The translations under genes and the position numbers were made by a program. Positions 6,529 through 12,866 of a stretch of 14,120 nt of DNA are shown here, piece after piece. The stretch is from an uncultured Candidatus Saccharibacteria bacterium (GTDB taxonomy: Bacteria > Patescibacteriota > Saccharimonadia > Saccharimonadales > UBA4665): contig CAITDW010000053.1 of assembly GCA_903891235.1 (NCBI GenBank), forward strand, positions 1 through 14,120, given 5' to 3'. How positions within the stretch are numbered: position 1 is the first letter of the stretch; the number at the start of each line of letters is the position of its first letter. Under the pieces are notes generated by a model. The model ran no database searches and was not told the DNA's origin. It saw nothing but the letters and a program-made list of their open reading frames with translations.

Positions 6529-9018
6529 TTATTTTTTCATTCTTACAATTTCATCTTCAGCCAAATCAGCAAGTCCGTTCATAGCAACCTTTCCAAAGTT
6601 ATTCGAAGTTGAATGTGCATTGTTTAAAACAGCAGACTTATGATGGCGATTTCTTTTTCTTTTTGGTTTTATAGTTTTATCGCTAGGTTTGAATGAATCA
6701 TTTTTAATATTGGTTGCGGCAATATTATTCTTCATCTGTTGAGGCACCAAATACTTATCTCCAATATCTTTTGATACTTCATGCTTATTTTTTGAATATA
6801 GCTCTCGGCTGTGATCTATTATTCTACTGCTATTGTCATGAGGCGATACGGGGAGATTCAGACTAATTGCCGAGAAAGCTGGAACCTTCTCGCCTTCAAT
6901 GGTCATATTAACTACAAAATGTCTATTATGCATATGGACTAGATCATACTCCGTGAATTTTGGTTCAAAATATTTCTGCATACCTCTTGCGTCATCGGCG
7001 CTTGTTCTAAAGGCAATAATAGAACCAACGTTACCAAAAATAGCGTCCCTAACTGTTGGTATCATCTGAGCTATGTACTGATTAGCGACAGTTAAGTTTA
7101 GGCCGTATTTTCTAGCCTCACTCAAAATTGTCGTGAATGAGTCAGTAGCGAAGTTCTGAAACTCATCTACATAGAGATAGAAAGGAGTTCTATTGGAGGC
7201 TGGAATATCTGCACGACTCATGGCTGCTAATTGAATTTTAGTCACAAGTAGAGATCCTAATAATGCTGCATTGTCTTCTCCGACTAATCCTCTAGATAAA
7301 TTAACAATTAAAATCTTGTTTTCATCCATAATCTGTCTAATATTGAATGAACTCTTTTTCTGACCAATTATATTTCTGACTAGAGGATTGGCAGTAAAGG
7401 CACCTACTTTATTTAGTACTGGCGCAACAGCCTCAGCAGCAAACTTATTATTCCAACTTGCAAACTCAACAGTCCAGAAATTCCTGACAACAGGATCTTC
7501 TATGAAACCAACTACTTCATCTCGAAATTTCTTCTCAGTTAATATTCTAGTTATGTCTAACATGGTAGCGTCCGGATAATCGAGTAGAGCTAGAATACTA
7601 TATCTAAGAATATATTCTAATCGAGGACCCCAGGAATCGAACATACGTGTCAGTACCCCTATGAGTTCTGAGCAAGTGTGAGTTTTTAGTTTTGAATCAT
7701 AAACTTCCATTGGGTTGAATGCGACAGGAAAGTCCACATCACTTGGATTGAAATATACTACATCCTTAATTCTTTCTTCTGGAATTCTAGCTAATATATT
7801 CTGAGCATAATCTCCGTGAGGATCAATAATAGCAAAGCCATACGGGCTATAAATGTCAGATATTGTTAATAGTTCGAGCATACCTGACTTGCCTACTCCA
7901 GTTTGTCCAATAACATATAGGTGTCTACCCCTGTCACTACGCGGCAAGCCAAACATAGTATTGTGGCCTCTAAAATTAGTCGCTGCAATAGGACTAATGG
8001 CTGGATTATGAATATTAGAGACGATTGGCAAATTAGCTGGTGGCTCAGCAGTTTGAGATAGCGCCCAAAGTATATAGGGAGTCTCTACATTAGTGTGTGG
8101 CAGATGAAATAATGTAGCTACTTCCTCTATATTAAAGGTTAGACTATTTTTTGAAATTTTTCTTTGAGTAAATTTCAACACCTCGTTATTTAGTTCAGAA
8201 GTTTTTCTATGCTCAAAACTATTAAGATAGGTTGTATTAAACTGCTTATAGCTGGCTACAATTGATTGTAATCTTAATTTTGCCTGGGCTTTATTACCAC
8301 CGCCCTTGTAAACTATTCTAAGTACAGCTTCAAAGGCCAATTTTTGACTTTTCTCCTCGGCTCCAGATATTCTTGTTTGCTGAGAATCGGTTAACACTGA
8401 ATTACTAGCACCTGGTTTGGCGGCTGGATATAGTATGAGGTTTATTAAATCTCTAGCTCCTGAACCACCCTTACTGCTTCTAAGGCTAGATATATACTTT
8501 TCATTGTTACGATGCCAATTACTGCTAGCAGGTCTTATAACTAGCTGTATCCAGGCCTCCTCGTTATCTTCAAATTTAGCGAGTGTTGCCGTAATAGCGG
8601 CTAATGGATCAACCTCAAAACTCTGAAAAGTTTTTATCGGCAAAGCACTATGCCCTGTTAGCTTAAGTTCAGTCGTTATGATATCCTTTCCATTTAACTT
8701 CTTATTGATTGAATAGTCTTCAACTTCAGAGATGTTAACGGTCGGATATTGAGCATAAATTTGTTCCTCAACGTAACTTTTCAAATAATCTGGAACCCAA
8801 ACATAGAAGCCGATTCGCTTATTAATAACTGCTATCTCAAAGCTGATGGTTTCTCCACTAAACGATGAAAATAGATTAGATCTCTTCTGACTAGATAGTA
8901 GTCCATGAAGACTGGCAAACATTTGTTCTGCAGCAAGTTCCTTTTTCTCATTAGTACGTGGTACTTGAAGTAAAAGTAAAACTCCTTTATTGTTTTGGTT
9001 GCTTATAGAATTAGTCAT
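6529..9018 (-). CDS. HerA/VirD4-type (DUF87-like) DNA-pumping or secretion ATPase
   Basis: An 829-residue P-loop ATPase. Residues ~1-330 resemble the N-terminal domain often attached to such ATPases in CPR genomes ('GFYVWVPDYLKSYVEEQIYAQYP'). The ATPase core begins near 345 with 'HLYVIGQTGVGKS' (Walker A 371-378) and 'AIIDPHGDY', then a Walker B 'LYVDEFQNF' (D618-E619) and 'LTVANQY' before 'GNVGSIIAFRTS'. This is the TraG/VirD4-HerA arrangement of ATPases that move DNA or power type IV secretion. The C-terminal ~100 residues are hydrophilic with a basic patch 'KPKRKRNRHHK' (784-794) suited to nucleic-acid binding. There is no membrane helix. No relaxase, VirB4 or pilus genes are present, so its pathway is unknown. 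The gene follows ftsH by 56 bp, probably in one transcript; no Shine-Dalgarno is visible before the ATG. The stop is TAA. Confidence 0.85.
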   Translation of the reverse strand: MTNSISNQNNKGVLLLLQVPRTNEKKELAAEQMFASLHGLLSSQKRSNLFSSFSGETISFEIAVINKRIGFYVWVPDYLKSYVEEQIYAQYPTVNISEVEDYSINKKLNGKDIITTELKLTGHSALPIKTFQSFEVDPLAAITATLAKFEDNEEAWIQLVIRPASSNWHRNNEKYISSLRSSKGGSGARDLINLILYPAAKPGASNSVLTDSQQTRISGAEEKSQKLAFEAVLRIVYKGGGNKAQAKLRLQSIVASYKQFNTTYLNSFEHRKTSELNNEVLKFTQRKISKNSLTFNIEEVATLFHLPHTNVETPYILWALSQTAEPPANLPIVSNIHNPAISPIAATNFRGHNTMFGLPRSDRGRHLYVIGQTGVGKSGMLELLTISDIYSPYGFAIIDPHGDYAQNILARIPEERIKDVVYFNPSDVDFPVAFNPMEVYDSKLKTHTCSELIGVLTRMFDSWGPRLEYILRYSILALLDYPDATMLDITRILTEKKFRDEVVGFIEDPVVRNFWTVEFASWNNKFAAEAVAPVLNKVGAFTANPLVRNIIGQKKSSFNIRQIMDENKILIVNLSRGLVGEDNAALLGSLLVTKIQLAAMSRADIPASNRTPFYLYVDEFQNFATDSFTTILSEARKYGLNLTVANQYIAQMIPTVRDAIFGNVGSIIAFRTSADDARGMQKYFEPKFTEYDLVHMHNRHFVVNMTIEGEKVPAFSAISLNLPVSPHDNSSRIIDHSRELYSKNKHEVSKDIGDKYLVPQQMKNNIAATNIKNDSFKPSDKTIKPKRKRNRHHKSAVLNNAHSTSNNFGKVAMNGLADLAEDEIVRMKK

Positions 9019-9074
9019 AATTATTTAGCTATTGTCGCATTTTTGTTATGCTTTATGCTAGACTTTTAGATTTT

Positions 9075-10943
9075 TTAATAAAGTGCTGCTGGTTTAGGCA
9101 TTACTGAATCTTCAAAAATATGCTTAACTTCAGTCGCTTCAACAGATTCTTTTTCTAAGAGTTTATCCTTCAATTTTTCGACACAACTAAGGTTTGCCTT
9201 AATGACCATTCTGGCTCTATTTGCAGCTTCAGTAATAAGAGCTTCTACTTCATCATCGATTATTTTGGCAGTATCTTCTGAATAATCTCTTTCATGAACT
9301 ATTTTCTCGATCATCATGCCTTCATCAATATGAAAAACTTGATCACGTAGCTTCTTACCCATGCCTTGGTTAACAATCATATCTCTTGCAAGTTCTGCAG
9401 CTTTTTGAAGATCATTACCAGCTCCAGTCGTAATTCTATCTGCTCCGTAAATTACTTCTTCTGCAATACGTCCACCTAACATACGAGCTAATATATCTTT
9501 GAATTCAATCAGTGAATGATAGCTTCGATCTTCTGGTGGTATGAACCAAGTTACTCCGCCCGTACCGCCTCTTGGGATAATTGTAACCTTGTGTACCAAA
9601 TCGCTATCAGGAAGTACGTGACCAACAATAGCATGTCCAGATTCGTGATAAGCAGTAAGTTCTTTTTCCTTATTATTCATAACCTTACTCTTACGCTCAG
9701 GTCCGATTGCAACTTTCTCGAAAGCTTCTGTAACGTCTTCATTAGAAATAACTTTTTTATCATTTCTAGCAGCGATAATAGCTGCTTCGTTGGCCATGTT
9801 CTGCAGGTCTGCACCAGATGAGCCAGCAGATTTTGCAGCCAATGATGCTAAATCAACAGTTTTGTCAGTAGGAATCATTTTGAAATGAATATTAAGAATA
9901 GCTTCCCTGTCTTTGCGGTCTGGAAGATCAATATTAACTCGTCTATCAAAGCGTCCAGGTCTAAGAAGTGCTGGATCAAGTACGTCTGATCGGTTAGTTG
10001 CAGCAAGAACAATTACATTTTGACCTTGTTCGAAACCATCCATCTCTACGAGAATCTGGTTGAGGGTTTGCTCTCTTTCGTCATGTCCACCACCCATGCC
10101 ACTACCACGTTTTCTACCGACAGCATCAATTTCATCGATGAAGATTATACAAGGTGCGTTTTTCTTAGCCTTTGCAAATAAGTCTCTAACTCTACTTGCT
10201 CCAACACCAACAAACATTTCAACAAATTCAGAACCAGAAATACTAAAGAATGGCACGTTAGCTTCACCAGCAACGGCTCGAGCCAATAAAGTCTTACCAG
10301 TTCCTGGAGGACCAATTAGTAAGACTCCTTTTGGAATTCTTGCTCCAACTGCAGCAAACTTCTTTGGATACTTAAGAAATTCAACTACTTCTTTTAAGTC
10401 CTGTTTAGCTTCAGCACTACCAGCTACCTGATTGAAATCAACTTTATCTTTTTCATTTCCATAAAGTCTAGCTCGGCTCTTTCCAAAACTAAGAGCCTGA
10501 TTACCCTGACCTTGCGCAGATTTCAACATAAAGTAAATCACTCCCGAGATAATAATTATTGGGAGAATAGTTAGACCAATATTTAACCAAGTCGAGCTGG
10601 ATGATGATTCAGAAGCATACTGAATTGTAGTTTTTTTAGTATTAAGACCTTCGGCACTTAAACTACTGCCTGGATCTTTATATGACTTCTCGGTTGCCTT
10701 TGATTGACCTTTTTGAGTAATAGTTAACTGGTTACCATTTACATATATATATGACAGTTGGTCATTATTATTCTGTTGAACCACTTGGGTCATTGGTATT
10801 TCTTTTAATGGTGATGACTGTCCATAGGCTGCAAATACAATTAGTCCTAGTAGTATCAATAAGGCAATAAAACCTATATTTTTAGAACCCTTACGGCTTC
10901 CATTATCTTTATTGGTGGGCGAACGAAAACTTTTTTTATCCAT
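9075..10943 (-). CDS. ftsH: ATP-dependent zinc metalloprotease FtsH
   Basis: FtsH is the membrane-bound AAA+ protease that degrades misfolded membrane proteins and some regulators. At 622 residues it has normal length and order. A first membrane helix (~22-41) and a short extracytoplasmic loop lead to a second helix (~121-141). The AAA module has Walker A GPPGTGKT (211-218), the pore-loop 'MFVGVGA' (~243-249), Walker B 'IIFIDEID' (266-273) and a second-region-of-homology Arg pair in 'LRPGRFDRR'. The M41 peptidase has the zinc site HESGH (433-437) and the third ligand Asp511 in 'TGAGNDLQKA'. All catalytic residues are present. The ATG has no Shine-Dalgarno and lies 8 nt downstream of a perfect extended -10 element, suggesting a leaderless transcript. 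The tilS stop is 45 bp upstream, so read-through from tilS is also possible. The stop is TAA. Confidence 0.97.
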   Translation of the reverse strand: MDKKSFRSPTNKDNGSRKGSKNIGFIALLILLGLIVFAAYGQSSPLKEIPMTQVVQQNNNDQLSYIYVNGNQLTITQKGQSKATEKSYKDPGSSLSAEGLNTKKTTIQYASESSSSSTWLNIGLTILPIIIISGVIYFMLKSAQGQGNQALSFGKSRARLYGNEKDKVDFNQVAGSAEAKQDLKEVVEFLKYPKKFAAVGARIPKGVLLIGPPGTGKTLLARAVAGEANVPFFSISGSEFVEMFVGVGASRVRDLFAKAKKNAPCIIFIDEIDAVGRKRGSGMGGGHDEREQTLNQILVEMDGFEQGQNVIVLAATNRSDVLDPALLRPGRFDRRVNIDLPDRKDREAILNIHFKMIPTDKTVDLASLAAKSAGSSGADLQNMANEAAIIAARNDKKVISNEDVTEAFEKVAIGPERKSKVMNNKEKELTAYHESGHAIVGHVLPDSDLVHKVTIIPRGGTGGVTWFIPPEDRSYHSLIEFKDILARMLGGRIAEEVIYGADRITTGAGNDLQKAAELARDMIVNQGMGKKLRDQVFHIDEGMMIEKIVHERDYSEDTAKIIDDEVEALITEAANRARMVIKANLSCVEKLKDKLLEKESVEATEVKHIFEDSVMPKPAALY

Positions 10944-10951
10944 AGATATTT

Positions 10952-10960
10952 ATTATAACA
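10952..10960 (-). promoter_or_regulatory. Extended -10 promoter of ftsH
   Basis: The minus strand reads TGTTATAAT (10960-10952), a full TGn-TATAAT extended -10 element. No good -35 is found at 16-18 bp, which is acceptable for extended -10 promoters. The -10 ends 8 nt before the ftsH ATG, putting the predicted transcription start within ~0-2 nt of the start codon. Confidence 0.6.
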
Positions 10961-10988
10961 GAAAACCAAAGATTCATCACTAATTGAA

Positions 10989-11867
10989 TTAACGAGTAAT
11001 AGCTACTGTCTGATCTTCAATTATTAGCCTTGAACCTCCATATATATCTGACTGTTTACCAGATTTAAATGTCTTAATTGCAGCCACGCTTCTATGGATG
11101 ATTTTTTTATCAAAAGAACCAAGTCCACTCTGCCTAAACCAATACGCAACAACTTCTTCTGCAACATTATTAGGTAGCATAATGAACCAGTGCTTATCCA
11201 GCTTATTATCTTTCAGGTTTTTATGAAGTTGCAGATTCAGCTCCTTATCAATAAGACCATTAACATCGCGAGTATTATTAACAAGAGTAATCAACTTATC
11301 CTTAGATTTATTGTTTAACTTGGCTAATACTTTATGTCTTATATAATTTCTAGAATATCGAGTATCCTGATTAGTCTTATCTTCCACCCAATCTAATTGA
11401 TGTGTTTTTGCATATTCTAAAATCTCAAGTTTAGAATACCTAAGTAAAGGCCTTAATATTTTAGGGGTAGATTTCAGAGAACTAAGACCACTTCTTCCAG
11501 TGCCTCTAAGTATATTGAAAGTTGCAGTTTCTAAAATATCGTCCTGATGATGTGCTGTTATTATGGATTTTGCCTCAAAACTTTTCATTGCACTATCTAA
11601 AAAATCATAACGAACTTTTCGAGCATTATCTTCGCTAGCGTTTTGACCGAGCTCAACTCTTTTAGAGAAAAACTTAAGCCCATATTTTTCAGATAGCTTT
11701 TCAACAAAGTCATGATCCAAGTGTGACTCTTTTCTAATGCCATGATCCAAATGTGCTATGGCTAATTCTAGATTGTTTTGGTGCATCAATAAATCCAGTA
11801 GCACAATTGAATCTACTCCGCCGGAAACAGCAACGATATATTTACCTGGTTGAATATCAATTTCCAT
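10989..11867 (-). CDS. tilS: tRNA(Ile)-lysidine synthase TilS (short form)
   Basis: TilS uses ATP and lysine to convert C34 of tRNA-Ile(CAU) to lysidine so that it reads AUA. The PP-loop SGGVDS is at residues 15-20 of the chosen start. Other TilS signatures follow: 'AIAHLDHGIR', 'ITAHHQDDILETATFNILRG', 'LRPLLRYSK' and 'DWVEDKTNQDTRYSRNYIRH'. The protein has 292 residues, well short of the ~430 of E. coli, so it has the N-terminal catalytic domain and only part of the C-terminal tRNA-binding region; short TilS forms are known. The frame also has an ATG 7 codons upstream (11888). I prefer 11867 because the PP-loop then begins at the usual distance, and because a TATTAT hexamer lies in the intervening codons 6 nt before this ATG. 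No Shine-Dalgarno fits either start. The gene is divergent from tRNA-Met. Confidence 0.92.
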   Translation of the reverse strand: MEIDIQPGKYIVAVSGGVDSIVLLDLLMHQNNLELAIAHLDHGIRKESHLDHDFVEKLSEKYGLKFFSKRVELGQNASEDNARKVRYDFLDSAMKSFEAKSIITAHHQDDILETATFNILRGTGRSGLSSLKSTPKILRPLLRYSKLEILEYAKTHQLDWVEDKTNQDTRYSRNYIRHKVLAKLNNKSKDKLITLVNNTRDVNGLIDKELNLQLHKNLKDNKLDKHWFIMLPNNVAEEVVAYWFRQSGLGSFDKKIIHRSVAAIKTFKSGKQSDIYGGSRLIIEDQTVAITR

Positions 11868-11873
11868 AAAGAT

Positions 11874-11879
11874 ATAATA
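11874..11879 (-). promoter_or_regulatory. Possible -10 element of tilS
   Basis: TATTAT on the minus strand (five of six consensus bases) ends 6 nt before the preferred tilS start at 11867. No convincing -35 is present. If real, it makes the mRNA leaderless and rules out the upstream ATG at 11888. Confidence 0.35.
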
Positions 11880-11889
11880 CCCTATCATC

Positions 11890-11918
11890 TATACAACAGA
11901 TATTAAAAATGGTATATT
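11890..11918 (+). promoter_or_regulatory. Promoter of tRNA-Met
   Basis: TATACA (11890-11895), a 17-bp spacer and TATATT (11913-11918), with the latter preceded by TGG (11910-11912) to give an extended -10. The predicted start is near 11925, about 11 nt before the mature tRNA 5' end. It lies back to back with the tilS promoter region. Confidence 0.5.
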
Positions 11919-11935
11919 TTAGAACTGATAACTAT

Positions 11936-12012
11936 GGCGGCGTAGCTCAGATGGTTAGAGCGCGAGACTCATAAGCTCGAGGTCACAGGTTCAATTCCTG
12001 TCGCCGCTACCA
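11936..12012 (+). tRNA. tRNA-Met(CAT), elongator
   Basis: This is a 77-nt cloverleaf with an encoded CCA (12010-12012). The acceptor stem pairs 11936-11942 with 12002-12008, with G1:U72 at the end and A73 as discriminator. The D stem is GCTC/GAGC. The anticodon loop CTCATAA (11968-11974) carries CAT at 11970-11972. The T arm is ACAGG-TTCAATT-CCTGT. The acceptor GGCGGCG and overall form resemble elongator tRNA-Met of Firmicutes rather than tRNA-Ile2, although an Ile2 identity cannot be excluded by anticodon alone. Oddity: the innermost anticodon-stem pair (11967 A with 11975 G) is an A31·G39 mismatch, where tRNAs normally have a Watson-Crick or pseudouridine pair. Confidence 0.93.
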
Positions 12013-12022
12013 GGAATAGTCA

Positions 12023-12051
12023 ATGGCATAAGTAGTAATTGTAATTACAAT
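12023..12051 (+). promoter_or_regulatory. Putative mazEF promoter
   Basis: ATGGCA (12023-12028; four of six), a 17-bp spacer and TACAAT (12046-12051; five of six). The -10 ends 10 nt before the mazE ATG, so the leader would be only a few nucleotides, and no Shine-Dalgarno is present. The -10 lies inside the operator-like palindrome. Read-through from the tRNA promoter upstream is an alternative, since no terminator separates them. Confidence 0.4.
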
Positions 12052-12063
12052 AGTAATTACAAT
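12035..12063 (+). promoter_or_regulatory. Operator-like repeats for MazE autoregulation
   Basis: GTAATTACAAT occurs twice at a 12-bp period (12041-12051 and 12053-12063), preceded by a half copy GTAATT (12035-12040). The first copy is the core of the perfect 14-bp palindrome ATTGTAATTACAAT (12038-12051). The array covers the -10 and runs into the mazE start codon, the usual placement for an AbrB-fold antitoxin repressing its own operon. Confidence 0.55.
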
Positions 12064-12298
12064 GAAATCGACAATAATACAAATAGGAAACTCTAAAGGC
12101 ATAAGAATACCCAAAGATGCACTTATTCTCAGTGGAATAAACAAAGATGTTGAAATTAAGGTAAAAAAGGGTGAGATAAAAATAGTACCATTAAAAGTTA
12201 GTAAAGATATTAATGGCTTTTCTAGCGCTTCCGAAGAGTCATTCACCAAGGACTGGATGCGTTCAGAAGAAGAAAATGCATGGAAAATTTATCAATAG
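12062..12298 (+). CDS. MazE-like AbrB-fold antitoxin
   Basis: This 78-residue protein opens with a SpoVT/AbrB swapped-hairpin DNA-binding domain (residues 1-45): 'IIQIGNSKGIRIPKDALILSGI' followed by 'VEIKVKKGEIKIVPL' is the classic MazE signature. The acidic C-terminus (~52-78, 'SASEESFTKDWMRSEEENAW') is the likely segment that binds and blocks the toxin. The protein should neutralise the partner nuclease and repress the operon through the repeats just upstream. It overlaps the toxin gene by 19 bases, indicating translational coupling with antitoxin first. The ATG has no Shine-Dalgarno and lies 10 nt after the -10. The stop is TAG. It begins 50 bp after tRNA-Met. Confidence 0.9.
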   Translation: MKSTIIQIGNSKGIRIPKDALILSGINKDVEIKVKKGEIKIVPLKVSKDINGFSSASEESFTKDWMRSEEENAWKIYQ

Positions 12299-12615
12299 GT
12301 CAAGTAGTTCTGGCGGCTTTTCCATTCTCAAACTTAACCTCGACAAAACTTAGACCGTGTCTAGTTATTGGGTTGGCTGAATTGAATGACGTTTTACTGT
12401 GTCAAATTACTAGTAGAGAATATGGAAGCAAGACAGCAGTAAAATTATTCAGGGCTGATTTTAAGGATAGGGGATTAGCTTTAGATAGTTTTGTTCGCCC
12501 AGATAAGATTGCAACATTAGACAAAATAAGAATAAACCGAACTCTGGGAAGAATAAATGACAGTAAGCTAATTAAAATTAAACTGAGCCTTAAAAACATT
12601 CTAGAAATAACTTAA
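12280..12615 (+). CDS. MazF/PemK-family mRNA interferase toxin
   Basis: This 111-residue protein has the normal length for MazF/PemK. The family's early motif 'GQVVLAAFPFSNLTSTKLRPCLVI' includes Arg25-Pro26, the position of the catalytic Arg, and 'VLLCQITSREYGSK' supplies the Thr/Ser of the active site (residues 44-45). The C-terminal 'SFVRPDKIATLDKIRINRTLGRI' is the conserved strand-helix closure. Members cut single-stranded RNA at short sequence motifs and arrest growth when the antitoxin is lost; the cleavage motif cannot be read from the sequence. The gene starts inside the last codons of mazE (19-base overlap) with no strong Shine-Dalgarno, consistent with coupling, and is followed by a hairpin terminator 16 bp after its TAA. 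All key residues appear intact, so it is probably active. Confidence 0.9.
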   Translation: MENLSIGQVVLAAFPFSNLTSTKLRPCLVIGLAELNDVLLCQITSREYGSKTAVKLFRADFKDRGLALDSFVRPDKIATLDKIRINRTLGRINDSKLIKIKLSLKNILEIT

Positions 12616-12630
12616 TTAATCTAGAATTTA

Positions 12631-12657
12631 AAAAAGAGCTAAACTGTAGCTCTTTTT
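12631..12657. terminator. Bidirectional intrinsic terminator after mazF
   Basis: A perfect 11-bp stem AAAAAGAGCTA/TAGCTCTTTTT (12631-12641 and 12647-12657) encloses a 5-nt loop. T5 on the plus strand ends mazEF. On the minus strand the stem is followed by T6 (12635-12630), which would end the transcript from the 12814-12842 promoter. Confidence 0.8.
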
Positions 12658-12674
12658 AAAGATTTATTGACTTA

Positions 12675-12773
12675 CTATAAGCTTGAGAGAATTCTATCTA
12701 TCTCATTAATAGCTGGGTCATAAGCTTCAATAAGCTCAAAACTCATAACATTGTTGAAATAATTTTTTTCCAT
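12675..12773 (-). CDS. Putative 32-residue peptide gene (or small RNA)
   Basis: A minus-strand ATG at 12773 opens 32 codons ending in TAG. The peptide is acidic and amphipathic, without a membrane helix: 'NNVMSFELIEAYDP' then 'AINEIDRILSSL'. I do not recognise it. It lies in a 251-bp gap between mazF and the membrane protein gene, downstream of a perfect consensus promoter (start of transcription near 12807) and upstream of a minus-oriented terminator (12657-12630), so a discrete ~180-nt transcript is predicted. The leader is A-rich with an AAAGG 10-13 nt before the ATG, a weak Shine-Dalgarno. The frame stays open upstream of the ATG with a Lys-rich stretch but no usual start codon. The RNA itself could be the product; no tmRNA, RNase P or SRP features are visible. 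Confidence 0.45.
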   Translation of the reverse strand: MEKNYFNNVMSFELIEAYDPAINEIDRILSSL

Positions 12774-12813
12774 TTTTTTGTTTGCCTTTTTTTGTTTTTT
12801 AATTGACTTTGTT

Positions 12814-12842
12814 ATTATACCTGGTAAGCATAAGAATGTCAA
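12814..12842 (-). promoter_or_regulatory. Perfect consensus sigma-70-type promoter
   Basis: The minus strand reads TTGACA (12842-12837), a 17-bp spacer and TATAAT (12819-12814): both hexamers and the spacing are exact. It points away from the membrane protein gene, whose stop is 25 bp upstream, into the 12675-12773 peptide gene. It is the strongest promoter match in the window. Confidence 0.8.
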
Positions 12843-12866
12843 GTATATAATACATTAATGAGGTTA

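Noticed and set aside
10060..10431. Plus-strand ORF of 123 codons opposite ftsH
   Set aside because: It is the antisense shadow of the AAA module of ftsH; the minus strand carries all conserved motifs.
11936..12012. tRNA-Ile2(CAU), the TilS substrate
   Set aside because: The loop CTCATAA is compatible, but the acceptor stem GGCGGCG/CGCCGCT resembles elongator tRNA-Met and lacks the C4:G69 and C5:G68 pairs expected for TilS recognition.
11936..12615. mazEF as part of an element integrated at the tRNA-Met 3' end
   Set aside because: No integrase is present, and I see no second copy of the tRNA 3' end downstream that would mark an attachment site. Adjacency alone is weak evidence.
12637..12807. 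tmRNA, RNase P or SRP RNA in the gap after mazF
   Set aside because: There is no tRNA-like domain with a tag ORF, no RNase P core motifs and no SRP GNAR-loop helix; the predicted transcript is too short and A-rich.
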